Shown here piece after piece: positions 6,644 through 15,332 of a stretch of 21,265 bases of DNA. Source of the DNA: CBFHWY01 sp965659675 (GTDB lineage: Bacteria > Bacteroidota > Bacteroidia > Flavobacteriales_G > Salibacteraceae). A program made the position numbers and the translations under genes. Position 1 is the stretch's first letter, and every line of letters begins with the position of its first letter. The notes under the pieces were generated by a model, which ran no database searches, was not told the origin of the DNA, and worked only from the letters and a program-made list of their open reading frames with translations. The DNA is taken from positions 1 to 21,265 of the forward strand of contig CBFHWY010000049.1 in NCBI GenBank assembly GCA_965659675.1. Reading direction: 5' to 3'.

Positions 6644-7084
6644 ATGAAAAAAGCAATACTGGTAGTCTGCACAGCACTCTTATTCTCTTGTTCGGGAAAT
6701 GAACAGGTTGATTCGAGCATCGTGAATAATCCTAACTCAGCATCTGAGAACGTGGATGCTGAAAGCCTCCCTATCATGACCTTTGAAGAAGAGCTTTACG
6801 ACTTCGGAAGCATCTCTGAAGGTGAAAAGGTTCAACACGATTACAACTTCACCAACACGGGGAAAAGTGATCTTGTTATCGCATCGGCAAGAGGTTCTTG
6901 TGGCTGTACTGTTCCTGATTGGCCTAAAAAGCCTATCGCTCCAGGTGAAACTGCGAAGATCAAAGTGAAATTTGACAGTTATGGAAAAGGTGGCAGGATC
7001 CACAAAAAAGTGACCATAGTGGCAAATACCCAACCTAGTACAAACGTCATAGCAATAACAGGAGAAGTAGTTTCTCCAGAATAA
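6644..7084 (+). CDS. DUF1573-domain lipoprotein
   Basis: The 146-residue protein starts with a lipoprotein signal (MKKAILVVCTALLFSC, lipobox LFSC with C16). A DUF1573 immunoglobulin-like domain covers about 46-144. It is marked by YDFGSISEGEKVQHDYNFTN (52-71), the GSCGCTVPDWP motif with C86 and C88, and PGETAKIKVKF. The family is widespread in Bacteroidota and its function is not defined. It is the first gene of a tightly packed operon and starts seven bases before yajC. The association of DUF1573 with yajC is familiar in this phylum, which suggests a role in envelope protein export or quality control, but that is inference. Confidence 0.92.
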   Translation: MKKAILVVCTALLFSCSGNEQVDSSIVNNPNSASENVDAESLPIMTFEEELYDFGSISEGEKVQHDYNFTNTGKSDLVIASARGSCGCTVPDWPKKPIAPGETAKIKVKFDSYGKGGRIHKKVTIVANTQPSTNVIAITGEVVSPE

Positions 7085-7091
7085 TCGAATT

Positions 7092-7421
7092 ATGTTTTTA
7101 TCAATACTATTACAAGGAGATAGCGGAAATCCATATGGAACGCTGATCATGTTTGGCTTGATTGCCGTTGTTTTCTATTTCTTCATGATCCGTCCTCAGA
7201 CAAGAAGGGCCAAGAAGACCAAAAAGTTTCGCGAGGGATTAAAGAAGGGAGATAAGATCGTTACCATCGGAGGAATTCATGGTAAAGTGACCAATGTGAA
7301 TGACAACGATGTTGTGATTGAAGCTGAAGGCGGACAGAAGTTGCGAATCGAAAAGTCTGCAGTTAGTCTTGAGTTCACCACCGGCAGTGGTCAGAGTGAG
7401 CTTGCACAACCCACCAAATAA
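7092..7421 (+). CDS. yajC: Preprotein translocase accessory subunit YajC
   Basis: The 109-residue protein has one N-terminal membrane helix (GTLIMFGLIAVVFYFFMI, about 16-33) followed by the family signature RPQTRRAKK. A small cytoplasmic beta-rich domain contains GDKIVTIGGIHGKVTNVND. YajC binds SecDF and the Sec translocon in the inner membrane. The length agrees with the family (about 90-120 residues). It sits between a DUF1573 lipoprotein and a YbbR-domain protein, in the conserved Bacteroidota order. Confidence 0.96.
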   Translation: MFLSILLQGDSGNPYGTLIMFGLIAVVFYFFMIRPQTRRAKKTKKFREGLKKGDKIVTIGGIHGKVTNVNDNDVVIEAEGGQKLRIEKSAVSLEFTTGSGQSELAQPTK

Positions 7422-7426
7422 TATCG

Positions 7427-8416
7427 GTGTCGGGTGTAAATCAAACAACACCTGTTAAGTCGGCCTCATGGTCCGACTTCTTTCACAGTAAGAACTTTTA
7501 TGTCTATCTGGTGTGTCTCGCATTGGCGAGTTTGTTTTGGCTGTTGAATGCCCTAACAAAACCCTATACCACGAGTATCGATCTTCCAATAGCCTATCAG
7601 AATATTCCAAAGGATGAGGTCTTGATCTCAGAACTTCCTGAAGAGGCAAAACTGGAAGTGGAAAGCTATGGTTTTGACCTTTTGGCATACAAACTCGCTG
7701 CAAGAGAGGATTCAGTCTTTATTGACGTGAACCGAGCCAGAAGAACACAAACGAAACTCAATCATATATATGCGATCTCTACTTCTAATGCGCTATCGAG
7801 TTTGATGAATATCCTACCTTCTGATATTCGTCTCAAAAGGATCCTTATGGATACCGTCTATTTCGAAACACAAAAATTGGGGGAAAAGCTGGTACCCGTG
7901 ATCCCTGATCTGGACCTGAGCTATGATAAACAGCACATGCAGGAGGCAGAGATCACCATTAAGCCTGAAATGGTGAGGGTGACAGGTGCTGTGAGTTCTT
8001 TGGACACAGTGATTGAATGTCAACTAAAGCCGCTGAAACTATCCGGACTAAACAATGATATCAGTGTGGAATTGGATTTTATCCCGATCGAAGGAGTTGA
8101 GATCGGAGCAAAAAGTGCCATAGTATATATCCCTGTTGATCAGATGACTGAAAAAGAACTGAAGTTGCCGATCCAGGTAAAAGGTCTTAGCGATAGTATG
8201 AAGATTCGCATCTTCCCAAAGATGCTCGATGTGCGCGTTCAGGTTCCTGTGAGTCGATATAACGAAGTGACGGCTCAGGACTTTGTCTTTTCAGTTGATT
8301 ACTCCAAAAAGAGCGAGTCGAAATCAACGCTGTATATCGAGCAAGAAAAAGGAGCTAAATTTTGCAGGGTGGCCAGCTACGAACCGAGAAAAGTAGAGTT
8401 TGTCATAGAGAAATGA
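7427..8416 (+). CDS. YbbR-like domain protein, membrane-anchored
   Basis: The 329-residue protein begins at GTG 7427, five bases after the yajC stop. No better in-frame ATG lies before its membrane helix at about 24-43 (FYVYLVCLALASLFWLLNAL). The remaining extracytoplasmic part is beta-rich with YbbR-type repeats, for example TTSIDLPIAYQNIP, LGEKLVPVIPDL, KPEMVRVTGAVSSLDTV and LKLPIQVKG. In Firmicutes a YbbR protein (CdaR) controls the c-di-AMP cyclase CdaA. No cyclase gene is nearby here, so that link should not be carried over without further evidence. Its stop overlaps the coaE start (ATGA). Confidence 0.88.
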   Translation: MSGVNQTTPVKSASWSDFFHSKNFYVYLVCLALASLFWLLNALTKPYTTSIDLPIAYQNIPKDEVLISELPEEAKLEVESYGFDLLAYKLAAREDSVFIDVNRARRTQTKLNHIYAISTSNALSSLMNILPSDIRLKRILMDTVYFETQKLGEKLVPVIPDLDLSYDKQHMQEAEITIKPEMVRVTGAVSSLDTVIECQLKPLKLSGLNNDISVELDFIPIEGVEIGAKSAIVYIPVDQMTEKELKLPIQVKGLSDSMKIRIFPKMLDVRVQVPVSRYNEVTAQDFVFSVDYSKKSESKSTLYIEQEKGAKFCRVASYEPRKVEFVIEK

Positions 8417-9006
8417 TCATTTTAGGAATCACAGGTGGAATTGGCTCGGGGAAATCTACATTGACAGAGATCTTTAGGAGCCTGAATTGTCCGATTTTCA
8501 ATAGTGATAAAGAGGCTAGAGATATCCTCAACAGAAAAGAGCTACAACCTAAACTGATCTCACTTTTTGGGGAAGAGCTTATTCGCGAAGGAAAGGTTGA
8601 TCGTAAACATATTGCATCTCAGGTATTTAAAGATCGATCTAAACTTGATGAGCTAAATAACTTGATTCACCCGAAGGTTGGTAAGGCTTTCGAAAGTTTC
8701 AGATCAAAACATCAAAAAGCGCCCTTGATCATTAAGGAAGCTGCCATATTGTTCGAAACGGGAACCTATAAGCAGAATGATTATAATATTTTAGTGACAG
8801 CACCCGAAGAACTGAGGATACAGCGGGTGGTCCAAAGGGATGAGATCTCGAAAGAGGATGTTCAACAGCGCATGAGAAATCAATGGCCTGATGAAAAAAA
8901 GATACCTTTAGCCGACTTTATTATCGACAATTCAGGAGAGCGATTTTTGATCCCTCAGGTATTGTCGATCCACAAAGAGTTAAAAAACAAACTGAGCTAT
9001 GCCTAA
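8413..9006 (+). CDS. coaE: Dephospho-CoA kinase
   Basis: The product catalyses the last step of coenzyme A synthesis, phosphorylating the 3'-hydroxyl of dephospho-CoA. The frame is open from 8362, but the real start is ATG 8413, which begins MIILGITGGIGSGKST with the Walker A motif at residues 8-15 and overlaps the upstream stop. The 197-residue length is normal. Other visible family elements are FNSDKEAR (about 32-39), NLIHPKVGKAF and the lid region RIQRVVQRDEISKEDVQQRM, ending with IIDNSG. It lies in one operon with the YbbR gene and the symporter gene, whose start overlaps its 3' end by eight bases. Confidence 0.96.
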   Translation: MIILGITGGIGSGKSTLTEIFRSLNCPIFNSDKEARDILNRKELQPKLISLFGEELIREGKVDRKHIASQVFKDRSKLDELNNLIHPKVGKAFESFRSKHQKAPLIIKEAAILFETGTYKQNDYNILVTAPEELRIQRVVQRDEISKEDVQQRMRNQWPDEKKIPLADFIIDNSGERFLIPQVLSIHKELKNKLSYA

Positions 9007-10417
9007 ACTAGCCCTACACTGGCAGATCATCATTGGTTTACTTCTGGGAATAGCATGGGCTGTTTTGGCCTCTTTTATGGGGTGGAGTCAGTTCACACTT
9101 GACTGGATCAATCCATTTGGAGTCATCTTCATCAACCTACTCAAACTCATCGCAGTTCCGCTGGTCTTGTTTTCCATAATAAAGGGAGTAACAGACCTTC
9201 ACGATATCAATCGCCTGGGTAATATGGGTATTAAGACCATCATTGCTTATCTGCTTACAACGGTTATTGCAGTTGCGGTTGGACTCACACTTGTAAATCT
9301 CAGTAAACCAGGCACATTAGTTTCGGAAGATCAGCGCATCATCAACCGCATGAGTTATGAAATGTGGGTGTATGAAACAGAAGGGGTGAGCCCACTGGAC
9401 GGAAAAGACTTTTTGAACGATCCGAAATATGCTCATTTTGCAGAGGCTGCTAAGCTCGAGCTTGAGAAGCACTCAGGAAATGAATATGTGCAGGAGAAAG
9501 TGAGTTCAGCAAAGAGCAGGAAGGATGAAAGTCCGCTGACATTCATTGTGGAGATGGTACCTTCCAATGTTTTCTTTTCATTGGCCAATAATACTTTCAT
9601 GCTTCAGATCATCTTCTTTGCCATCTTTTTTGGAGTTACAGCGCTAATGATCCCAAAGCATTTGTCAGAGCCTGTGGTATCCTTAGTAGGTTCTTTTAAT
9701 GAGGTCTTTTTAAAGATGGTGGATCTTGTGATGAAAGCTGCGCCGTTCTTCGTTTTTGCCCTTCTGGCAGGAAAGATTTCCGAAATGGCGGGCAATGATC
9801 CAGGAAAAGTACTTGAGATCTTCGTAGGCCTCGGATCCTATTCTTTAGTGGTGGTCATTGGATTGGCACTATTGGTCGTGGTAATTTACCCCCTGGCAGT
9901 CAGTTTAATGGTGAAAGATGTATCCTATGGTGATTTTTTCAGAGGGATATCAAAAGCACAAACACTGGCGTTTTCGTCGAGTTCCTCTGTGGCAACGCTA
10001 CCTGTGACCATGGAATGTGTGAACGAGAATCTGCGAGTGCCCAAACAGGTTTCCAGCTTCATCTTACCAATTGGAGCAACGGTGAATATGGATGGAACAA
10101 GCCTTTACATTTCAATTGCGGTGGTATTCCTGGCTCAGTTTCACATGGTTGACCTTACCCTGGCGCAACAACTGACCATTGTTCTTACTGCCACCCTTGC
10201 CAGTATCGGTGCGTCGGCAGTTCCAAGTTCTGGTCTTATCATGATGATCATGGTACTACAGTCTGTTGGTTTGAATCCAGCATGGATCGCTATTATATTT
10301 CCAGTTGATCGTATTCTGGACATGTGCCGCACAGTTGTGAATGTTACTGGAGATGCAACCGTTTCCACCATTATTTCCCGCCTGGAGAAGAAGCGTTTCC
10401 CTTTGGCGGATAAATGA
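8999..10417 (+). CDS. Dicarboxylate/amino-acid:cation symporter (DAACS/SDF family)
   Basis: The 472-residue multi-spanning inner-membrane protein is related to GltP and GltPh. Diagnostic elements are the hairpin-1 serine motif FSSSSSVATLP (about 324-334), NMDGTSLY in TM7 (about 362-369), the hairpin-2 VPSSGLIMM, and TM8 DRILDMCRTVVNVTGD. TM8 keeps the Asp, Arg, Thr and Asn that bind acidic substrates in GltPh. The arginine favours glutamate, aspartate or C4-dicarboxylates over neutral amino acids. Coupling to Na+ or H+ cannot be told apart here. A charged stretch of roughly 80 residues (about 100-185) enlarges the early extracellular loop. The gene overlaps coaE by eight bases, so it is read from the same mRNA. 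Confidence 0.95.
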   Translation: MPKLALHWQIIIGLLLGIAWAVLASFMGWSQFTLDWINPFGVIFINLLKLIAVPLVLFSIIKGVTDLHDINRLGNMGIKTIIAYLLTTVIAVAVGLTLVNLSKPGTLVSEDQRIINRMSYEMWVYETEGVSPLDGKDFLNDPKYAHFAEAAKLELEKHSGNEYVQEKVSSAKSRKDESPLTFIVEMVPSNVFFSLANNTFMLQIIFFAIFFGVTALMIPKHLSEPVVSLVGSFNEVFLKMVDLVMKAAPFFVFALLAGKISEMAGNDPGKVLEIFVGLGSYSLVVVIGLALLVVVIYPLAVSLMVKDVSYGDFFRGISKAQTLAFSSSSSVATLPVTMECVNENLRVPKQVSSFILPIGATVNMDGTSLYISIAVVFLAQFHMVDLTLAQQLTIVLTATLASIGASAVPSSGLIMMIMVLQSVGLNPAWIAIIFPVDRILDMCRTVVNVTGDATVSTIISRLEKKRFPLADK

Positions 10418-10447
10418 TTGCAAAGGGCATAGGTCTTTTTAACTTTG
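10418..10447 (+). promoter_or_regulatory. Complete -33/-7 promoter for the AsmA/OmpA-family pair
   Basis: TTG (10418-10420), a 19-base spacer and TAACTTTG (10440-10447) match the Bacteroidota promoter model in both sequence and spacing. The -7 lies 16 bases before ATG 10464. This is the best-formed promoter in the window. Confidence 0.65.
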
Positions 10448-10463
10448 TATAAAATCAAAAGCT

Positions 10464-13232
10464 ATGAAAACCCTCTTCAAAGTTCTAGGAGCACTTGTTG
10501 CGCTTGTTTTACTTGCACTCATTCTATTGCCAGTTCTTCTCAAAGATTCTCTTGTGGAGAGCTTGAAAGAGGAAGTTAACAAAAACCTTAATGCGGAGGT
10601 CAATTTTGGTGATTTTGATCTGAGCCTTATCTCAACTTTTCCGGACCTAAAGTTCTCTATCAAAGATGTTCAGGTAAGTGGGGTCGATACATTCAAGGGT
10701 ATTCAACTACTCAATATTGCGCTGCTTGAGACAGAAGTGGACCTGATGTCAGTCATCGGTGGAGATGAGATGAAGATCAACAATTTTGGGATCGATGGAT
10801 TGGATGCAAGGATCATTGTCCTGGAAGATGGTACGGCAAACTATGACATTGCACCTGAATCTGAAGAGGTGGAGGAAGAGGAAGAAGAGGAAAGTTCTGA
10901 AGAAACAAGCTTCAATCTGAACCTAAAAAAGTACTACTTCAGGAATATAAACCTGGTTTACGAGGATCGTGAAGCTGATATGTATGCTGAGATCAAAGAG
11001 CTTAATCATGAGGGAAATGGTGATTTCAGTATGGATGATTTTATCCTGAATACGATCACCTCCATAAAGTCTCTAACCTACAAAATGGATGGGATTGCCT
11101 ACCTCAACAAGGTCAATTTGAATTCGAAGTTTGATATTGGAATGGACATGGTCAACTCAAAATACAGCTTTGATCAGAATACCATATCCTTAAATGACCT
11201 TGATCTGAATTTCGATGGCTTTGTGGCGATGCCCACTGACGATATTGAAATGGATTTGAGCTTTAATGCGCCTTCAACGGATTTCAAAACGACTCTTTCC
11301 CTGATCCCTGCAGTTTATATGCGCGATTTTGAGCAATTAAAGACAGCCGGAAGCTTTAAGCTTCAGGGAATGGCAAAAGGGACCTATACTGATGAGTCTT
11401 TACCGGCATTCGACCTCGCTTTGCAGGTGGATGATGCCATGTTCCAGTATCCTGAGCTTCCGAGCAAGGTGGACCAGATTCAAGTGGACCTAAAAGTATC
11501 CAACCCAGGTGGTTCAGAAGATAATACGGTGATCGATCTAAAACAGTTTGCCATGAAGGTTGCGGAGAATCCGATCAATATGAATCTCTACATGACCAAC
11601 CCGGTTTCTGATCCGAATATGAAAGGACTCTTGCAGTCTCAGTTCAATCTGGCTTCTCTGGGAGAAGTGATTCCGCTAGAAGAGGGAGAGAACTATCAGG
11701 GCTCGGTGACCGCCGACCTGAATTTTGAAGGAAAACTCTCATCAATTGAAGAAGAGCGTTATGATGAGTTTAATGCCACAGGAAAACTTATTCTGCTTGA
11801 TTATCTCTATGAAGATTCTACTCTTGGATGTGACGTACTGCTTAAGAAAGCTTATCTGAATTTTAGTCCAAATGACCTTGATCTGAGCACTTTCGAGTTG
11901 CAAATGGGGAAATCTGACCTAAAGGGAAGTGGGAAGATCTCAAATTATCTTCCGTACTACTTTCACGATAGTACTTTGCTTGCTGGCTTGAATTTGCAAA
12001 GTGAATTCATGGATATTGATGAGCTTATGGGTCCTGAGACTGAAGAGACTACTGAAGAGGAAGCAGTAGAAGGAACTGAATCGGAGTCGGATGCAGTGGA
12101 AGACAGCGCATATGTCATAGAAGTACCCTCCAACATAGAGTTCAGCCTCAAGATGAACGTCAAGAAGATGCTTTATGATGGCATGGAGATCGAAAACACC
12201 CAGGGAATGATCAGCACAAAGAATGCTGTGGCATACCTCGATAAGTTCAGAATGGAGACTCTGGGCGGTGCAATTGTGATGAATGGGTCTTATGATACCC
12301 GGGACATTGAAAAACCATCCGTCGACTTTAAATTGGATATCCAAAAACTCGACGTTCCAATGAGTTTCGAGACCTTTAATACAGTTAAGAAGTTAGCGCC
12401 AATAGCTGAGTCTGCTACGGGCGCTTTCTCCACGGAATTGGATTTTGTATGTATCCTGGATCAGAATATGGAGCCTTTGATGAACACGCTTACAGGAGGG
12501 GGTAAAATGCAAACACATAATGTGGTGATCGATGGGTCGCAGACCTTGAAAAAAGCAGCGAAAGTGCTTAAGAACGACAAGTACGCAAAGATCGATCTTG
12601 AGAATGTCAATATCAGTTATGAATTTAAGGATGGAAGACTTTTTATTGAGCCGTTCGATATCAAATGGGCGGATAGCAAGGCAAATATTTCCGGATCAAA
12701 CGGCTTTGATATGAGTCTGGATTATTTGATCAAGATGGAAATTCCAAGTGATGATCTGGGTTCCGCATTTGCTGAAGCTTCTTCCATGCTTGCAGATCAG
12801 GCTAAATCAGCTGGGCTGAATATAGGAGGTGGCGATAAGGTTAAAATGAACCTGAAGATCACCGGAACTGCCGATGATCCTATGATCAGACCTGTTTTGG
12901 CTGGTACAGACAAAGCAAGCTTGAAAGACGCTGCAAAAGATGAATTGCTTAAACAAAAGGCTGAGCTTGAGAAAAAGGCACGAGAAGAGGCCGAGCGTTT
13001 GAAAAAGGAAGCTGAAGAAAAAGCGCGTCAGGAAGCAGAACGCTTGAAAAAAGAAGCAGAAGAGAAAGCCAAAAAAGAAGCGGAAAGGCTTAAAAAGGAA
13101 GCAGAAGAGAGGGCTAGAAAGGAGGCGGAACGCTTGAAAAAAGAAGCAGAAGAGAAAGCCAAAAAAGAAGCGGAACAAAAGTTGAAGGAGAAGGGATCGG
13201 AGGAGCTGAAGAACCTCCTCAAGAAGCGATGA
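10464..13232 (+). CDS. AsmA-family inner-membrane/periplasmic protein with TolA-like coiled-coil tail
   Basis: The 922-residue protein has one N-terminal membrane helix (about 4-26) followed by the AsmA start DSLVESLKEEVNKNLNAEVN and FGDFDLSLISTFPDLKFSIK. The long beta-rich body ends with the AsmA C-terminal region, including VKMNLKITGTADDPMIRPVL near 792-811. AsmA-like proteins are thought to form grooves that move phospholipids between the two membranes. Two acidic low-complexity segments interrupt the body (about 132-147 and 523-548). Residues 841-900 are four 15-residue repeats of the type EAERLKKEAEEKAKK, predicted to form a long charged helix that resembles TolA. The downstream OmpA-family gene overlaps its stop codon (ATGA), implying linked production. 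Confidence 0.88.
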   Translation: MKTLFKVLGALVALVLLALILLPVLLKDSLVESLKEEVNKNLNAEVNFGDFDLSLISTFPDLKFSIKDVQVSGVDTFKGIQLLNIALLETEVDLMSVIGGDEMKINNFGIDGLDARIIVLEDGTANYDIAPESEEVEEEEEEESSEETSFNLNLKKYYFRNINLVYEDREADMYAEIKELNHEGNGDFSMDDFILNTITSIKSLTYKMDGIAYLNKVNLNSKFDIGMDMVNSKYSFDQNTISLNDLDLNFDGFVAMPTDDIEMDLSFNAPSTDFKTTLSLIPAVYMRDFEQLKTAGSFKLQGMAKGTYTDESLPAFDLALQVDDAMFQYPELPSKVDQIQVDLKVSNPGGSEDNTVIDLKQFAMKVAENPINMNLYMTNPVSDPNMKGLLQSQFNLASLGEVIPLEEGENYQGSVTADLNFEGKLSSIEEERYDEFNATGKLILLDYLYEDSTLGCDVLLKKAYLNFSPNDLDLSTFELQMGKSDLKGSGKISNYLPYYFHDSTLLAGLNLQSEFMDIDELMGPETEETTEEEAVEGTESESDAVEDSAYVIEVPSNIEFSLKMNVKKMLYDGMEIENTQGMISTKNAVAYLDKFRMETLGGAIVMNGSYDTRDIEKPSVDFKLDIQKLDVPMSFETFNTVKKLAPIAESATGAFSTELDFVCILDQNMEPLMNTLTGGGKMQTHNVVIDGSQTLKKAAKVLKNDKYAKIDLENVNISYEFKDGRLFIEPFDIKWADSKANISGSNGFDMSLDYLIKMEIPSDDLGSAFAEASSMLADQAKSAGLNIGGGDKVKMNLKITGTADDPMIRPVLAGTDKASLKDAAKDELLKQKAELEKKAREEAERLKKEAEEKARQEAERLKKEAEEKAKKEAERLKKEAEERARKEAERLKKEAEEKAKKEAEQKLKEKGSEELKNLLKKR
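12984..13163 (+). repeat. Four 45-bp tandem repeats in the AsmA-family gene
   Basis: Units at 12984-13028, 13029-13073, 13074-13118 and 13119-13163 each encode a variant of one 15-residue helix repeat, with a decayed fifth unit after them. A 48-bp stretch is identical at 13038-13085 and 13128-13175, a 90-bp offset, which points to recent duplication of a two-unit block. The strand is strongly purine-rich. Confidence 0.9.
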
Positions 13233-15289
13233 TAAAGAACACAACGAGCTATTATTTAGTCATTCTGGTATTTCTGAGCTCATGGAGCTTTACTTTTTCA
13301 GCACTTGCACAGGCTGAATGTGATGAGGATGTGGATCCTAAAGTCTACAAGCTTTATGAGAAGGGCATAAACCGCAAGAAATATGACAAAGCTGAACGCT
13401 TGAAATATTTGCGCAAAGCCCTAGAGGAGAATGAGGATTTTGTAGCAGCAAACCATGCGATGGCTCATGAGCAGTTGCGCACTGCTAAAGCCAAAGGCAG
13501 CTCCTTTAATGTGGTTGAGCGCTATTTCGAAACGGTAGTGCAGAACTGCCCGGAATTTCACTCTGAGGCATATTTCTACCTGGGTGAGATCGCTCTGGGT
13601 AAAATGGAATACCGCAGAGCAGTTGAAAATTATCAGAAGTTCATTGATTTCAGCTCGGAGAATGAGAATGCCTATGCAAAGGATTTTGACGAGCAGCTTT
13701 CGATCGTTAAGGCCAACCTCGAATATGCCAGCTTTTTTGCTGATGCTTTTGAAAACCCCGTGCCTTTTGATCCGAAGATCGTCCAGAAGGTCAGCACCAA
13801 TGCCGATGAATATTTACCCCTGATCTCACCTGATGGTGATTACATGTTCTTCACACGTAAGACTGAAGATGACTCAAAAAGTATGGATCAGGTCTTCGAT
13901 AGTGAGACCAAAACATACATTGAAAAATTTGTTCGAAGTAAGAGCTATGGGGAGAGCTTCGACAAAGGTCAACCATTACCCGCTCCATTTAATGAGGACG
14001 ATAACAGCAATTACGGTGGAGCCACGATATCACTCGACAATAAGCATCTCTACTTCACGATGTGTAAGACCTACATCCCAAAAGGTCAGCTAAACCCCAA
14101 ACCTCGCAAGAACTGTGATATTTATGCCAGTGACTATAGCTATGGATTAAATCCTCACAACCAGAAAACGGAATGGCACTGGTCGGAGATCAGAAACCTG
14201 GGGCCAAATATCAACACTCCGGATGGCTGGGAGTCTCAGCCTTCTTTGTCGGGTGACGGAAAAACACTGTATTTCGCATCATGGCGTGCTGACAGTAAAG
14301 GCATAGATATTTACTTCAGCAACAGAAGGTCAGATGGCACCTGGAGTCAGGCTAGAAATATTGGTCCGCCCATCAATACAGACAAACACGATAAGAGTCC
14401 ATTCATTCACTCAGACTCAAGAACCCTTTATTTTTCCTCACAGGGGCATAAGAATTTTGGGGGCTACGATATTTTCTACACCCAACATGATGACCAATGG
14501 AAGTGGTCGGAACCCAGGAATGTGGGTTATCCGATCAATACCGATGAGGATGAACACGGATTTATTGTCGCTTCAAATGGTCGTTCTGTTTACTATTCAT
14601 CAGGAAAGTTTAAGAACACCAGAGGACCGCTTAACATTCTCAATTTTGATCTATACAAAGAGGCTCGACCCAATAAGGTACTTCTTGTAAAAGGAAAGGT
14701 GGATACCGATAAGCCGATCAAAAAAGCCAAAGTTGAGCTTAAAAATATGAACACTAAAGAGGTACAGTCCTTTGATGTGGACTCCACAGATGGCTCTTTT
14801 GCGGCGATCATCATGGTGAAAGATACCGAGGAGATCGTGATGAACTTGAAAGGAGATGATATTGGCTTTCAGTCAAAACTGATCAAGAAGGATACGAACA
14901 GCCTGGTCGCTAAAGTGGATATGGAAGCTAAAGAGTTGAAAGTAGGGGAGAGCTATACGATCAATGATATTTATTACGAAACGAGTTCTGCTGATATCTC
15001 CAGGAAGTCAAAATTGATCCTGGATGAATTTGCAGAATACCTCAAAGAGAAGCCGGATCTGAGAATTGCCATTTATGGCCATACCGATAATGTGGGTGAT
15101 TATAAAACAAATATGAGTCTGTCAGCAGATCGTGCTTTCTCTGTTATGGCCTACCTTCAGGAAAAAGGTGTAGGTGCGTCTCGACTTAGCTTTAAAGGTT
15201 TTGGTCCGAGCAAACCTGTAGCTTCAAACAACACGGAAGAGGGAAGAGCTAAGAACAGGAGGACTGAATTCAGAGTTCTGGGACTTTAA
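13229..15289 (+). CDS. OmpA-family protein with TPR, PD40 propeller and CRD domains (PorE-like)
   Basis: The 686-residue exported protein has a signal peptide (about 1-28, ending SALAQA). A TPR-like helical region covers about 37-160. Five PD40/WD40-like repeats span about 190-470, with signatures ISPDGDYMFFTRK, ISLDNKHLYFTMC, LSGDGKTLYFASW, HSDSRTLYFSSQG and SNGRSVYYSSG. A carboxypeptidase-regulatory-like module starts near VKGKVDTDKPIKKAKVEL (about 485-560). The OmpA peptidoglycan-binding domain (577-686) includes IYGHTDNVGDYKTNMSLSAD and the GRAKNRRTEFRV ending. This domain order is that of PorE (PG1058) of the type IX secretion system in Porphyromonas. Many paralogues share it in Flavobacteriia, so T9SS membership is not certain. 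Its start overlaps the AsmA-family stop. Confidence 0.9.
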   Translation: MIKNTTSYYLVILVFLSSWSFTFSALAQAECDEDVDPKVYKLYEKGINRKKYDKAERLKYLRKALEENEDFVAANHAMAHEQLRTAKAKGSSFNVVERYFETVVQNCPEFHSEAYFYLGEIALGKMEYRRAVENYQKFIDFSSENENAYAKDFDEQLSIVKANLEYASFFADAFENPVPFDPKIVQKVSTNADEYLPLISPDGDYMFFTRKTEDDSKSMDQVFDSETKTYIEKFVRSKSYGESFDKGQPLPAPFNEDDNSNYGGATISLDNKHLYFTMCKTYIPKGQLNPKPRKNCDIYASDYSYGLNPHNQKTEWHWSEIRNLGPNINTPDGWESQPSLSGDGKTLYFASWRADSKGIDIYFSNRRSDGTWSQARNIGPPINTDKHDKSPFIHSDSRTLYFSSQGHKNFGGYDIFYTQHDDQWKWSEPRNVGYPINTDEDEHGFIVASNGRSVYYSSGKFKNTRGPLNILNFDLYKEARPNKVLLVKGKVDTDKPIKKAKVELKNMNTKEVQSFDVDSTDGSFAAIIMVKDTEEIVMNLKGDDIGFQSKLIKKDTNSLVAKVDMEAKELKVGESYTINDIYYETSSADISRKSKLILDEFAEYLKEKPDLRIAIYGHTDNVGDYKTNMSLSADRAFSVMAYLQEKGVGASRLSFKGFGPSKPVASNNTEEGRAKNRRTEFRVLGL

Positions 15290-15307
15290 TTTCAGTAGGA
15301 ATTAGCT

Positions 15308-15315
15308 TACTTTTG
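15308..15315 (+). promoter_or_regulatory. -7 promoter element for the DUF4920 lipoprotein gene
   Basis: TACTTTTG is an exact TAnnTTTG match 17 bases before ATG 15333. No clear -33 TTG is present. Confidence 0.5.
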
Positions 15316-15332
15316 CACTCAAATTAATACAG

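Noticed and set aside
8362..8412. Upstream start for coaE at 8362
   Set aside because: The extra 17 residues overlap the YbbR gene in another frame and precede the canonical CoaE start MIILGITGG.
10411..10463. Possible terminator between the symporter and AsmA-family genes
   Set aside because: An AAAG/CTTTTT pairing exists but the stem is too short and interrupted. The region is better explained by the promoter.
12984..13163. 45-bp direct repeats as a possible CRISPR array
   Set aside because: The units are contiguous without unique spacers, stay in frame and encode a helical repeat within a gene.
12807..13244. Long minus-strand open frame rich in Phe, Leu and Cys opposite the AsmA-family tail
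   Set aside because: It is the antisense image of the purine-rich repeat: poly-Lys/Glu codons read backwards give Phe/Leu/Ser/Cys. There is no start context or protein-like composition.
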